A stretch of 64,000 nucleotides of DNA, from the NCBI GenBank assembly GCA_003864495.1, contig ML133462.1, positions 489,274 through 553,273 on the forward strand, read 5' to 3'. Source of the DNA: Nemopilema nomurai. Lineage: Eukaryota > Cnidaria > Scyphozoa > Rhizostomeae > Rhizostomatidae. The notes under the pieces are model-generated. The model searched no databases and was not told the DNA's origin. It saw only the letters and a program-made list of their open reading frames with translations. A program made the translations under genes and the position numbers. Below are positions 39,304-51,609 of the stretch, one piece after another. How positions within the stretch are numbered: position 1 is the first letter of the stretch; the number at the start of each line of letters is the position of its first letter.

Positions 39304-40354
39304 GTGAGTTTTTTTCAAGCATATGCAAGGAAAACCAGGATGGTCCAGGCCCCCACTTTCTCGTAAAGACAAATATCTTATTAGGCCATGTAAAAAGAAC
39401 TAAAGAGTAGGTTATAAGTAGAAAGAAAGGAGGTCAAATATTCTGTAATTTATTTTGCTTAAAAGGGCCCTGACTTTGCTTTATTTTTGAAAAATTTAGG
39501 GGGTTGCTACCTTTACTAAACCCTATTAAAATCTTCACATTTTGCAGCCCCCCCTCCCCACTTTCAAATACAGATCCCAAGCCCTGTATTTACTAACAGA
39601 CAATGCCAAGGGGTAATTTAATTTAATGCCATAATTATTTCTTCGTATCTAAGTATTAGAGAATTAGCTATCAATGTACTGGGTTGGATGTTAGGGGTGA
39701 TTCCTGTTAGGAATAATTCTCTAGAATGGATCAACTCTATCTGTATTCTCCACATAAATGATATTTGATATTTTACTTTCTCATAGTAAATGTCAAAGAA
39801 AGTAAATTATATTGTTTTTTCTCATAGGACTCCCACCTTGCACCCAAAAGCATTTAGAAGAATTTGAGTATGTATGGAACCATGGACATGCCCACAGACT
39901 GGAACCAGTTACAATTTTAATGAGCCTTGTTGACACTGTTGATGAAGCAGAGGGATTAGCACGGTCTCTAAAACTCTCTTCAGCAGAAAGAAATCTAGGA
40001 AAATTCATTGTGACGCATAGGATGATTCATGACAATGAGGATATTAAGAAACCCTACAAAGACATTCTGGCTTCTTGTAGCAATGCCAAGGCCATTGATG
40101 TTCTTCATAAACATGTCAATCAGCTTTTGCTTTACCAAGGATTGGAGGATCTTGCTGATGAAATTTCAAACTGGAATCCACCAGAATTTCCTGTAACTGG
40201 CAATGATGTTAAACATGCTGGTGTGAAGCCAGGGCCTTCCTTGGGGAGAATTTTGCATGAGCTCAGAAGTATTTGGATGGAAAGTTACTATGAACTTAGC
40301 AAAGAAGAGTTGCTTGAGAAAGTAGAACATATTAAAGCAAAGATTCACCAATGA
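38241..40354 (+). CDS. TRNT1: TRNT1, tRNA CCA-nucleotidyltransferase
   Basis: It adds and repairs the 3' CCA of tRNAs in mitochondria and cytosol/nucleus. Exons 38241-39303 and 39828-40354, joined in phase 1 through NI-GLPPCTQKHLEEF. Motifs, numbered from the first ATG: GGAVRD (150-155), DID catalytic pair (165, 167), AERRDLTINAM (235-245) and EDYLRILRYFRFHGRI (from 280) with the EDxxR base-selecting motif. All are class II CCA-enzyme signatures. Full reading gives 529 aa, longer than human TRNT1 (434). The excess is in the first 100 residues. An in-frame Met at codon 101 would give 429 aa. Alternatively, removal of a 216-bp in-frame intron (38266-38481) would give 457 aa. The core is certain; the N-terminus is not. 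Confidence 0.95.
38266..38481 (+). other. Possible in-frame intron within TRNT1 leader
   Basis: Near-perfect donor TTAG|GTAAGT at 38266 and acceptor GATTTTCTTAG at 38481. The length, 216 bp, is divisible by three and both sides are in phase 1. Removal would fuse MLRRSQSL to GGASLLHVARGTLLRR, a compact presequence. The stretch is also fully open (72 codons), so it may simply be coding. Confidence 0.4.
39828..40354 (+). CDS. TRNT1: TRNT1 exon 2 (body and tail)
   Basis: Acceptor TTTTTCTCATAG, then GLPPCTQKHLEEF, RLEPVTILMSLV, ERNLGKFIV and, near the end, FPVTGNDVKHAGVKPGPSLG with LHELRSIW. This last block is the conserved C-terminal tRNA-contacting tail. Stop TGA at 40352-40354. Confidence 0.95.
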
Positions 40355-40835
40355 ATGTTACACATTTTCTCATGAATTGATCTATATTGATTTACTTGTA
40401 GGGTCATGTCCAAATCTTTATCCAAATGTTTTACATGAATTGAGCCTTACATGGCAAGATGAAGAATTAATTTTAAGGCTAGAATTTATGTTTTCATGAT
40501 TCCTTGAAAGTAGTTTATTTCCATCCCTGGTGTTAGGTTTGATCTCTGTTGCAATTACAACTTAAGTATGTGGGTTGCATCTGTTGTCTATTGAGAGGAA
40601 TTTTCAAAAAAAAATTGGGAGCATATTTGATCTCTCATTAGCAGTAGAATTAGGGGTTATTCAAAGAAATGTTAAAAAGTTGAAATGCTTGAGCAAGATG
40701 CAGCTTTTTTATAACAGAGAGAATTGGCCAACTAACCAGCTTGTTTTGGCCAGTTTGAGTTTGGTTAATTGCTTTTGTTGATGGTAGAAAGGTAAGCAAC
40801 TCTGAAGTTTTTATAAGCAGTATATAATGACAAGG

Positions 40836-40841
40836 AATAAA
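40836..40841 (+). promoter_or_regulatory. Possible polyadenylation signal for TRNT1
   Basis: AATAAA about 480 bp after the stop codon, followed by a T-rich stretch. Confidence 0.4.
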
Positions 40842-43800
40842 TTTTTTTCCATAACATTCTCTGCTAAAAGCAAAATATTAGAAATTTTCTAGCTGATAAA
40901 TTCAGTGTCATTGTTTTCCTGTAGCAACAATACATTAATAATGAGAAAGAAAAACACAGTCTACCAAAATTTTTCCAAAAACATGCTTCAGAAATTTGGT
41001 TACATTTGAGTCAATTATATTGCTGTGTCTATAGTGGGAACTAAAAAATCAATTCTTGCATGATAACAGGCAAACACCAGTTTAAACAAGTTTTTGTAGG
41101 TTGATATATAGGAGTTGCAAACAGGGCAGTAAAGAAAGTTTGGATTGGGGTATCAATCACCTTCAATCATGTTCATGAGCAATCAGGTATCTGGCTTCAA
41201 TATTAGAATGATATCACACCATCTTAAAGTTTCAAGAGCTTTCAAAGTTGAAATCTTTCATGTTTCTAATGGTTTGCTTGTTCATTGCACATAGACCAAA
41301 TGTGGACTTCAATCTTATCAAAGCATGCTAAAGTAAAAAATATCCTAATCCTCCCCTTAACAAGGTACAGTTTTGTTCATATCGAAAAGTTGCTTTCATT
41401 TGCTGCAAATATTGATTTTTGACCTTGAAAACTTTTTTAAAGCAGTAAGTTAGAAGCAAATTGAAATTAGGAATTATTATTTTGACAATACTTTTTCTCA
41501 ATGGACAGCTTAAACAATATTTGCTCAAATTCATTTGGAGTGAACATTGAAGATGTCTCAGATTGTCAATGCTCTTATGAGAAAACATAGTGCTAAAATC
41601 ATCGTTTGAAATTTGCATTGGATTTCAAACCTTACTCAGTGAATAAATATTAACACGAGCTTGAAATTTGAAGCATAATCTCCAATGTGGTGTTTATTCG
41701 TTCTTTAAATCTTTTCTGATGTATTAAAGTGTTTGTTGAATTGTTAGTTTCTGTACTTTATTGGTTGCCAAAATAGAGACAGGAGACAAGCGAATTTCTT
41801 TTTAAGATAGTTGCCTGCTTTAACACACATTCTAGAACTCTACAATTTTAATTCGAGACCTTGTGTTATAACCTACATGGGTCTAATTCAAGACCTAGTA
41901 ATAATTGTAGTGTTCTGCAAGCGATGCTACAATAGCAATACCATAGTATTTTTTTGCGACGTCAAAGTTGGTAATGATCCTTCATGCATGACATATGTCC
42001 GTATGAATAACGGAAACTCATTTTCCACTTCTAAAGTATGGTAGCCCTGAGAACTAGCTGAAAATTATCTTTGGGGCCATCAGTTTATCTTCTCAGACTA
42101 AAGGTTTTCTCTCGTTCATAGTTCTTCAGACGTCCTTAGGTATACCTAGCCACAAATGCACATAATATCTTCGAATGAATGGGCTTGAGGCAGTGATTGC
42201 AAGATGCTCTCAAGTGCAGAATTCTAAATGAATCATCATTTAACATTTTTTTCTAAAGGAATAGTTAATGTCAAATGATGAATTGTTAATCAAACTCAGA
42301 AGCAGGGCCCGATATTTGAAATAGTAATAGCGTAACCTCTGGAATCACTGTGATTGGATTGGAAGTATATCTAAGAAAGGTGTCTATGAAGTTATTAATT
42401 TGCATAGACAAGCATCACAGTCGTGCAATTCGATTGCCAACGAGTTGTGTTTGGCAGTACCAAGGCAACAAGGATTCTCGCAAAGTGTTCTTCAAAATGA
42501 AATGCAAACTATTCGACCAGGTGTTTCAGCTTCATTAAAATTTTAGTTTTTCAATTCTGATTCTTTTTCATCTAATGGGCGAGAAAACACAAACTTCAAC
42601 CGTCGAATTAGAACAAACTTGAGCAGATGCGTTTTGTACCTTTCCTGCTTCCATCGTTTCATTTGTGGTTGTTATTTCATACATTTCCTCATTCGATTAG
42701 TTGTTCAGTATCGTTTCAAATATGTTGCTCAATGCTATGCAGCTTTGACTGCTGGAATCTCTTTCTTAAAAGCGGTATCTCAGTAAAATCGCTATTTTCA
42801 TCACCAGTTTTTCAATGTGTTGAACATTTTCAATTAGAAGACGATGCACGCATAGAAAATGACCTTGAGGAACAAACTTTACTCCAATAACATTCCAAGA
42901 GGCTCGCAAAGCAGCATCCGGCGGACATATGGATGGATAACAGCCTATTAAACAGTTAAATCGACCGTTCATATTAAACAATTTATTTCATCATGATTGC
43001 TACAGTTATTAGATAAATTGCCATCGCGTTAGTATAACAAACAATTTTCTTGACTTTTTTGCAATTTTGAAGCTCGGTGCGTTCTCCCTACCATATCTAA
43101 GGACTCAAAACTTTAAAAAAGGATTTTTAAAATCTGTTCCCTTATTATTTTCCGCAGCTTTTGCGACTGTGTATAATTATTTCACGATGAGTAGATTAAA
43201 TGTCTAGGTTTTTTCTCATACTTTGACTGATTGTACTAGATAAATCGAAGGCAGTGTTTCCCTATAATTTTTCTCTATATCACTCAACCTGTTCGCGGTG
43301 TTGAACTTGAAGTGGGATGCTAGATGGCGGAATGAGACAAAATCAGGGAGGCGAGAATGTTGAATAATACTGTTTGAACGGACGCTAAGCTGAATCTTCT
43401 ACGGTGCGCAAAGTATTGGAGATAAAGACAACGAACACCGCTTTGTTGAGTTTCATCTGCTGCAATTGATGGACGCCTTAAACTATTGAAACGGCGTGTT
43501 TTTCTTGTTCAAACAGACTCGCAAACCTTTCATGTTGAATCGATGAAGCTTTGAAGAGCAAGGCTGCAGCCAGTTGGGGGTAAAATCCGCGCTCTTGGTT
43601 TGCTTTTGAGATGATCTTAATTGAATCAGTTCTTCTCGACACCTGTTAGACAGAACGATATTATTTCAGCTGAATACGACAATCTCTTTCATAGAACTTT
43701 CCGACAATTGGCGATTTTTTCTTTGGCCTTCTGCTGTTGTTTGGTTCCCCGCGAAGTGATGCTGTGATACTTTGCCGATGTTGTAAACAAGTGTTTTTTA

Positions 43801-46800
43801 GCATGCAAACAATCCAGAATGCGTCGGTGGATTAAGTCTTGCTCCCTCTTGAAAAATGAGAACACGAAATGCTTAAATCGATGTTTCTCCTATGAGTGAT
43901 AGATTTTTAATCTTGATGTCCAAGTTTTATCAAAATCTTTTACAGCTGGGATTTTTTAAAAAGGAGAAGAATGCTATATGATAATTTGAAATTTAAAGGC
44001 CTGTTATGCAAAGCAGGGCCTTTCACAATCAGTATAATTATTAAGGATTCCTGCTTAGCTTGCAATTGGAAACGTAAACCCAGTTGTAATAAAATGAACT
44101 GTTATCACCCGTTATTTGTTTTACTTGTGGCTCTGTGCATTTGAATATATTTTCGAGATTCTTTTGTTGACAAGATGTTACCTTGCAATGTGCTGCAACA
44201 AACTAACCTTACTTTTTTCTTATATTAGTTTGAATGGTATTTTTTTATATGAGTCGATCGTGTGTTAAATCGGTTCGTGCTTGGGAACAAGTTATGATCA
44301 TCTCTCACTTTCTCTCTCCTACAAACTCAGGGTCTAAATACGTTATACAGTCATAGATCTTTTAAATGACAAGTCGATTTCTGCAGCTCTTTCATTCCCG
44401 GAACTGACCACATTAATCAATGATTATGCGTTCCTGCAGTCTTTCTAATGTATGACAAGGCTCCATCACAACAACTGTAACTAGCTTGGAAGCAGGGATA
44501 ATTGTTTTGTCCTTGCAATTAGTTGAAACTGATGATTGCGAAGTGACTTTTTAGCGTTATTTTAAGAAGCCTAAAACAGGGTTAATTTCATTGTACCAAA
44601 TCGTGCAGCCCAAATGTTAGAACTACCTATTGACTAAAACACGTTACTCATAAAACTATCTAAAAGGCTCGCTTACGTCTTTTTAAGAGGAAATCAAGAA
44701 ATCTGAAGGCCTTTTCTCCATTGTATTATTTTAAACCGATCGTAAATTGATGGTACGTTCTTGTAATCCAGTTTATACTAAGCGAATAAGCTAGATGGCG
44801 TTTGCCTCTAACCCAGAAATGTTAAGGGCACATCTTTCTTAGAATTTCTACACAAACAGTTACTTAAGAGCATTTTTGAAAACACATTATTCCAGGTAAT
44901 GAATAGATCTCTCGGTCTTAGCTAGATTCGATCTACTGATACACTACAAGGTATCAAGATCGAAGAATCTAGTCGATTAAGGCTATAGGAATCTAATCTT
45001 TGAGAATTTGAGAACCTACCAGATAATAAATATGTACAAAGATCTAGGCTCGATGTAGCGGTAGAGATTAGCAGGTTGTAGACTTCATTTTTAATATTAT
45101 ACATAAGTGTATGATTCGATTCTGTGCATAAGTATTCGATTCAATTTTCTGACACCTATGGTGTTGTCTAATTGAACCTCAGTTACTTCCAAGACCCGAT
45201 GTACCACGACAAGAGTACCATGGCAATCGATCTTGCAACCAGACAATGTATTTCCAATGTTTACCATTCAAAAAGACGTCAGCCTCTAAAGATTTTCCGT
45301 TGCATAGCAATGCCACGTGTTTTGAAAATTTCTGGGCGGGAAGAACTCTTGGTAAATAGGTTTTAAGACGCTCGATTATCATGCCAGCAAACAGTTGTTT
45401 AAAAGCCTATCACGCTTGAATCAGCCGGGAAAAGATTCCTTAGCAATCTAACATGCTTCCTCCCTTAGTTAAGAAGTATTTAGAGAAAGGTGTCATTATT
45501 TTAGGTATGGCGTGATGCCCATGACAGGCAGCAATAGACCTGCATAATGGTTATTAACAGCGATTTTCTCCTTCGATTCTATTCACATATTAGAACTGGA
45601 ACAAAAATATGATCTATAGCTTTGAGGATGCTCCCTTTGTGCAAGAGGTGATTGATAAGGAACGGGTGAGAAGCCTTAACCCAAGCTTGTCCATGTTCAT
45701 TTCTCTAACTAAGATACCAGTGAATGTTTTGATTAATGCGGTACCAGCTAGATGCTAAAATTTCGATAATTGATAGTAAAAACTAAAAGGTTTTCCATTT
45801 ACAAGTCATAGCAGCCTTAATGAGCAACTTTTACTTTTTTCATGCAGGATTAATTTTGAATTTTCAGCCCTGTGTTATTATTTGCCTAAGTAGAATGCAA
45901 ACAGGAGAATCAACATTTTTAACGTAATCTGTAGCAATTGTAAATCACGTCGCCTATGATGCCGTAGAATGAGAGCTTGGGGGCCAAACTCCAGTCTTGA
46001 ATTGAGAGACATTTTTGGGGCTTAGAGCTTGTTGGTCTAAGATAGGAATACCTTGTTGTGATGTATAAATGTGAAATCAGCATCTAAAGGTATGTAAGGT
46101 AAGTGTTTATGAAGTGATGGCAAGTTCCAATACACGTCCCAGATTATTAGGCCAAAACCAGGTACGCTTTGCTTGTATTCTCAGCCGTATGAATATTCAC
46201 AAATAATCTAGATCTTCAGAAAAAGATAGCGGTGTGGTAGCTACAATAATTTTGGTGTTGTTGTTGCTCTGGTTGGGACGTTTGCAGTACTCCACTTTTT
46301 TCCTAGAATAAACTAATGTCTAAAGCAGTTAAGGTACTTTTCATTCACAACATAAGGATGAAATTGGCGTGATACCCTATATTTAGATGCTATTTTACAT
46401 CACTTTGTATTTTGCTCGAAGCCAAAGATGCAGTTCTTCTTAATAAAGGGTAAACTGTTGCACAACGTGTGATTACGTCAGAATATCTAAGAAGATGTCC
46501 TTTGAAAAATCTTTAGTCAAAATGCTTATGCATTGTTGATTAGCAAAGCCTGCATCGACTTTTAAGACAAGGTCAGTATGAAAATAAGTCTTTTATTTAG
46601 AATCTATAATAGAATAATGTCATGACTGTAGAATGCAGCAGTTAATATGAGTCCTTTCCCATCTATCTTAAAGTGTTTAATGCCGTATGGAAAAGGCCTT
46701 GCCATTACTAAGCCAAACAATCGACGAGAACTTTAATTTTTACACACTGATCAGGAAACTTTCTGATTTTCATTGAATATATTAATTGACTCGTCGCCAA

Positions 46801-47031
46801 GAAACCCAAATGAAAACTTTTCTTTGCCGGGAATAGCTGTTCTCGCATTGTCCACCACTGCCACGTGACATTGTCATCGCAATAATGACTATCATCACCA
46901 TTGTCACATGGTATTCTTCTGTGCCCCCAAACCATTATGTACCCCTATTTTCTGTACCCCTATATCATGATGAAGTACAAGCCCAGATCATTATCTGTAC
47001 ACAGCATTGGTGATTTTACGCTCATTTTGCT

Positions 47032-47146
47032 AAGGTTTCAAATCCTTATATTAGAAGGCTTCAAACTCTTATATTATAAGGCTTCAAATCCTTATATTAG
47101 AAGGCTTCAAACTCTTATATTATAAGGCTTCAAATCCTTATATTAG
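47032..47146. repeat. 23-bp tandem repeat, five units, alternating variants
   Basis: Exactly five 23-bp units. AAGGYTTCAAATCCTTATATTAG alternates with a variant carrying CTC for TCC and ending TAT, so the true period is 46 bp. Confidence 0.92.
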
Positions 47147-47697
47147 AATTTCGATTCACAGTCGCGTATTAACTGATTTTTGGTTTCAGTTCTTGTTGTA
47201 CCGTCAGACAAAAGAGCTATGATAACATTTTTGCTTTGTTTCAAGCCCTGTGCTTGTGCCACCAAACTCGCCTTCATAACTGTCAAGAAGCACAGCCCAA
47301 TTAACTTGACAAGTAGCTCAAACTGCACAATGAGTTGCCTATTCTGTATGATTTATCTATTGAGAAAGCTTCGAAAGGTATTAAAAACGAGCGTTTTGCT
47401 TATTAGTGACATCGAAATGTCCTTTTTCCCTGCTGTATTTTTATTAGTTGCAATCTTTACTAATTTTCTTCATCACAACTTGTCTACTGAGGACTTTAAG
47501 GATAAGCTAAATGCAAGAAACCAGCTGCCCTATTGAGCAAACAAGAGTAATGTGTGCGGATTTCACACGATAATTCCTTTTCGATTTCGACCAAACATTT
47601 CTAACTTTGATTGACACTCAATAGCTCCATTCATTGCCATGTCTAGCGAAGGTAGCAGACCCCCTGACTTCCATGCTGATTGTCTCGCCGGAAAGCG

Positions 47698-47703
47698 TAT
47701 AAA
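47698..47703 (+). promoter_or_regulatory. TATA box of first VWC gene
   Basis: TATAAA in the context GTATAAATGC, 80 bp before the start codon. The paralogue has the same TATAAATGC string 81 bp before its start. Confidence 0.65.
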
Positions 47704-47777
47704 TGCGCATCTGATCACGATGACCGATCTACTTACAACTGGACAACGCAAGCAAACGAGGCCTGCCACAAGAGACC

Positions 47778-47837
47778 ATGATTTTCCAATACATCGCCGC
47801 CTTTTCCTGCCTGTTGGTGGCTGCTTCAGCGTGGATT
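47778..47837 (+). CDS. VWC paralogue 1, exon 1 (signal peptide)
   Basis: 20 codons, MIFQYIAAFSCLLVAASAWI, donor ATT|GTGAGT. The first 19 bases from the ATG are identical to paralogue 2. Confidence 0.88.
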
Positions 47838-50800
47838 GTGAGTTTCTCCTCATAACCAACAACATATGGTTTTCTGGCATTCTTTCACCTATATTGATAT
47901 AATTTTGCAACCAATTTTGCCATTTTCAAGTCTGCTCTATTTTCCATCGTGTGTTTTGTGCATTGAAATTCCAGCAAAAACTGTCACTGGTGCCATGGTA
48001 ATGAAAAGGCTTTCCCTTGTTCCTTTGTCTACTAAGGGAGGCTTCGACTCTGAAATTGTATTTTGAATTGCTGCACTTGGAACAGTTTCCTTGAAAGCGT
48101 GGTGGAATGAAGGAACCCGAGAAGCCCCATTTTTATCCATGTTTCATCGATAAAAGAGGTCATGAAGTAACTAAACCTTTATTTTATGTTGGCAGCGCTA
48201 CAACTCATTAATAAAGTTGACCACTGATAACGATCGGCTCTAAACCACCCTGTCGGATGTCCTTATTCTTCAATTTTGGTTCGAAATGAGTCAAATTCAG
48301 TTTCTAATATTTTTGAACCATCCTCCGTCCTCTTTCCTGTTCATTCATTTGTTTACTTGTGCAGATCTCTGGCAGATTCTAATTCACCCTTTTTGGGTTG
48401 CACCTACAATTCGAACACAACTTGGCTTCTCCCATGCCAGGTTTTTTTCTGCACCAGTCCATGGATATAACGTAGCTACTAGTTAGCAATGCCCGTGAAA
48501 CCAATCTAAGTATACATTGATTCGAACTGGGTTTTGATATTCGTGAGACCCATTTATATAGCTTATTGCTGCTTAGATTAATCGCAGTGCGATCCTTTTT
48601 TGGATTTTCTTGAGTCATAGTGAAGCAAGAGTAACTCTGTCCTTAAAAAAGCCTATTTTGACCGGATTGCTACTTACACTTTACACCTGGCCGGATTTAC
48701 CTAAATCCAGTCGTTAATTTTCCAATATTTTTAGGACAGTTCTAGGGGCTATTTATTGACTAACCAGAGGTAGAACTCATACCGTGTATTTTGCTTTTGC
48801 GGTGCTAGCTCCATGTGGCAATCACAACTATGCAGACGGGTTTTATTTAATGCGTAAAGTTATAAAGAAACAGCGTTTCATGGAGGAAAACCATAGCAGC
48901 CTTTAGAGTCAAACGCCCGAGAATTAACATAGTAAGATTTGAATCCTCTTTTCTTTACAGAATCTCAAAACATATAAGCCATTTACACTTGACCGTAAGT
49001 GAATAGTGCTTTCAAAAAATTTGGTGTTTTTATGTTAATTCGGTGTTTTAATGTTTATGTTAGGCTAACCAGGCATTGCTACCTCTATCCATGTAACTAG
49101 ATGACCATGATTATTGTTGCTTTGATTGTAAATATGGTTATTAAAGTCATTTCGATCTAGCTTTAAGACCCGTTTTGGTTGAGAATGTCTTCTGAGTAAT
49201 CGTTATAATCGTTATAAGTCTAAAAAACTCATTTTAATAGCACATTCTAAACATCTTTTAAGACGTAAACTTGTAATCCATTGGTGCATTTTGTATCATT
49301 TAGCCTGCTATGGTGTCACATGTCCGAAACCGATATCACACTCAGAATGTTACCAGACGTACAAACCAGCTGGATCTTGTTGTGAAAGTTGCGGTAAGGC
49401 CATATGAACTTTTCATACGTATTCAAAAGAGAAGTAGTATTTATTGCATTTGATGGTCTAGATTTAGCTTTAGTTTTGAACTTAGTTCATGGAAAGATTC
49501 GTCTCATTATTTATCCCTTTTTAACGGCCAGACAATCACGACACTGTTGCTGCGTCATCAAAGGGATTTCAGAGTGATCCTGTATCGAGTATTATGGGGC
49601 AGCTTCAAATCTAGCCATTTTTAGCGTTATTTCTTGTATACCTCTGGATACCCTATTGGTGGAAATTAGTCTACCTTAGTGCTTTTCTGTTAGATATGAT
49701 TAAGTTGTGTGTCTTGGGCTGTGAAAAAAATCAAAGACCTATTACATCTTCTATTATTCGACGCATGCACACTGTATTCCGGGACAGTACTTTAATTCCA
49801 CAAATCTTGCTGCACTAAATACAATTATGTTTCTGTCACGTGGTTTCTATCCTCTGCCTGTTCTACCGCCCAAATGCTTAACTTCCCAATGCTTCGCAGC
49901 GCTGAATTTTTCTTGAAAGTGGGAAACATGGCAGAGTGTGATTTTCAAACCTGCAATTTTAGCTTGTTCGAACGAGAGGGGTCGGACGTTTAACATTGGA
50001 CAAGAGTACATCATGCACAAGTATGGCTACTGTTATGAATGCAGGTGTTTAGAGATATCTGGCGTCAAGAATGCATTGTGCTTCATGAGATACTGCCCAC
50101 AGCCAAGATGCCCACCCCACTTTCGAGTGAAGGACCCGAACGGTTGTTGCATGAAATGCGGAAGCAGTTGGAAAGGTAAACATCAAATTCCGTATTCGTT
50201 TGGCTTGAAACGAGCTTTCTCTATGTTTTTCCCTAAATTAATTTTTCCCGCCATTTTGCTCCTTCGGATGTTTGTGCTATGTTGATCTGCTATTGAAGGT
50301 CTGATATGCAATGAATGTCTTTAAGCATAATTTCTGGTAGCAAATTAATTTAGGAATTAATACGTTATATTTACTAAAAATAACTTCATTCTCTAACATG
50401 GCGTGTTTTTTTCGACGAACACTGATACGGGATGGCCTAAGTAAAAGAGAAACTGCTCTTTCGAGAATGCTTATTCGAAAACATCAGCAACAAAGCAGCC
50501 ACTGAATTACGAAGCCACCAGAGTTAGCATTTGCTCATTATTTTGCAATTCATGAAATATTGTACTGAAATATTGAAATACGGCTTTCACTTGCTCGTGA
50601 CTCTTTAACCGGTGTCTTCGACCACTGACCAATCATTTTCATTTCAGAACGCACTTTCCCGCCATTGCCAACATTTCCAGGAATGCCATTCCCAGGAAAA
50701 CCATCCCCAGGTGGTTTCCCGCCAGCTGGTGACGAGGCAGGTAATGTCGTCAGCAGGCTTACGTGATTGCAAGTTGAAATCTTCCACTGCCTCTTAACAA

Positions 50801-51448
50801 TGTATTAGTTTTATGTTATAAGTTTTGTGTTATAACTAACTGGGGTGCATGTCTGTATTGGTAATATTCGCTTAAAGGTGAAATTCTGCAAAAAATATGC
50901 AGTTTTGAGGAAAACTGAGAATTCTGAGAATATTAGTACGCAATTCAATGCGGGTGCAAATTCTTATCAAGTGACTCAAAGACATACAACCACATTTGAA
51001 TGTTGGTCATGTTTCCAAAGTACACAGACAAAGACCAGTCCAAAACTTAGAGCACTACTTTCTCTTCTCAAAATTGCTAAACGCTTCTAGAGAGTCGTCA
51101 TTAAAATAAAATGTTTGCATTTGTATGGTTGTTTTCAGCCTACTGCTGTAGGAACATACCGTTGCTGTTGAATTTAACTCATTTGAATGAATTTGAAATA
51201 GCAGGCATTTATAGGGCGAGAAAGAGCTGTTCTTTTTTGACAAATTTTAGAGGATAGGTAGAGCGATTCGCTAGCAATGTCATATTTTTAATCGGATGAC
51301 CAAACATACACACGACTTCAGTTGTCCAGGCTGGGCTTCTTAAGAGTCATGTAAGTGAGGCTATCGAAATCTATTGCGAAAGAGGCTGCTCATAATACAC
51401 TATATTTTTCTTTTAGCCAAAGAAAAGGAGGCGAAAAGTGTGAAATAG
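47778..51448 (+). CDS. Secreted cysteine-rich VWC-domain protein, paralogue 1
   Basis: Exons 47778-47837, 48961-48994, 49304-49393, 49963-50175, 50648-50740, 51417-51448. All have GT/AG borders in phases 0,1,1,1,1, giving 173 aa. A signal peptide, MIFQYIAAFSCLLVAASA, makes it extracellular. Residues 33-61 form a six-Cys module (CYGVTCPKP ... AGSCCESCG). Residues 63-128 form a full ten-Cys von Willebrand factor C domain with CYECRC (CxxCxC) and CCMKC (CCxxC). A Pro/Phe-rich tail (FPPLPTFPGMPFPGKPSPGG) and a short Lys/Glu end follow. VWC domains often bind BMP/TGF-beta ligands or matrix (family knowledge); no function is assigned here. A tandem paralogue lies 4.5 kb downstream. Confidence 0.87.
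48961..48994 (+). CDS. VWC paralogue 1, exon 2
   Basis: 34-bp micro-exon, NLKTYKPFTLD plus one base, acceptor TTTTCTTTACAG, donor GACC|GTAAGT. Same length and phase as exon 2 of the paralogue. Confidence 0.85.
49304..49393 (+). CDS. VWC paralogue 1, exon 3 (six-Cys module)
   Basis: 90 bp, PCYGVTCPKPISHSECYQ then TYKPAGSCCESCG, phase 1 on both sides. Its pattern resembles the second half of a VWC domain. Confidence 0.9.
49963..50175 (+). CDS. VWC paralogue 1, exon 4 (VWC domain)
   Basis: 213 bp carrying ten cysteines, including GYCYECRCLEISG and DPNGCCMKCG. Phase 1 on both sides. Confidence 0.92.
50648..50740 (+). CDS. VWC paralogue 1, exon 5 (Pro-rich tail)
   Basis: 93 bp, acceptor TTTTCATTTCAG, FPPLPTFPGMPFPGKPSPGG then FPPAGDEA, donor GCAG|GTAATG. 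Confidence 0.82.
51417..51448 (+). CDS. VWC paralogue 1, exon 6 (terminal)
   Basis: Acceptor TATTTTTCTTTTAG has a strong pyrimidine tract. It encodes AKEKEAKSVK and then TAG at 51446-51448. Confidence 0.78.
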
Positions 51449-51603
51449 TTACTTCACGGATGAAGACAAGTGCTAATGCCACATAATCCACATCAGCATT
51501 TTAAGAAATTCACTGCAAACATTAACACCGACGAGAGTTTATTCAAACTCCAAGTTTCACTAAAAGGTTCTTATGTATTACTGAAAAATATATTATAGTA
51601 AAA

Positions 51604-51609
51604 AATAAA
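51604..51609 (+). promoter_or_regulatory. Possible polyadenylation signal, VWC paralogue 1
   Basis: AATAAA 156 bp after the stop codon. Confidence 0.5.

Larger units (their letters stand above)
40355..47777. other. Intergenic region, TRNT1 to first VWC gene
   Basis: 7.4 kb, AT-rich. The ORFs (up to 118 aa at 47180-47536) show no recognised family and no exon chain. A 23-bp tandem repeat lies at 47032-47146. No convincing gene was seen on either strand. Confidence 0.55.

Noticed and set aside
47563..47910. 115-aa minus-strand ORF over VWC paralogue 1 exon 1
   Set aside because: Shadow of the coding exon and its promoter; the plus-strand exon has paralogue support.
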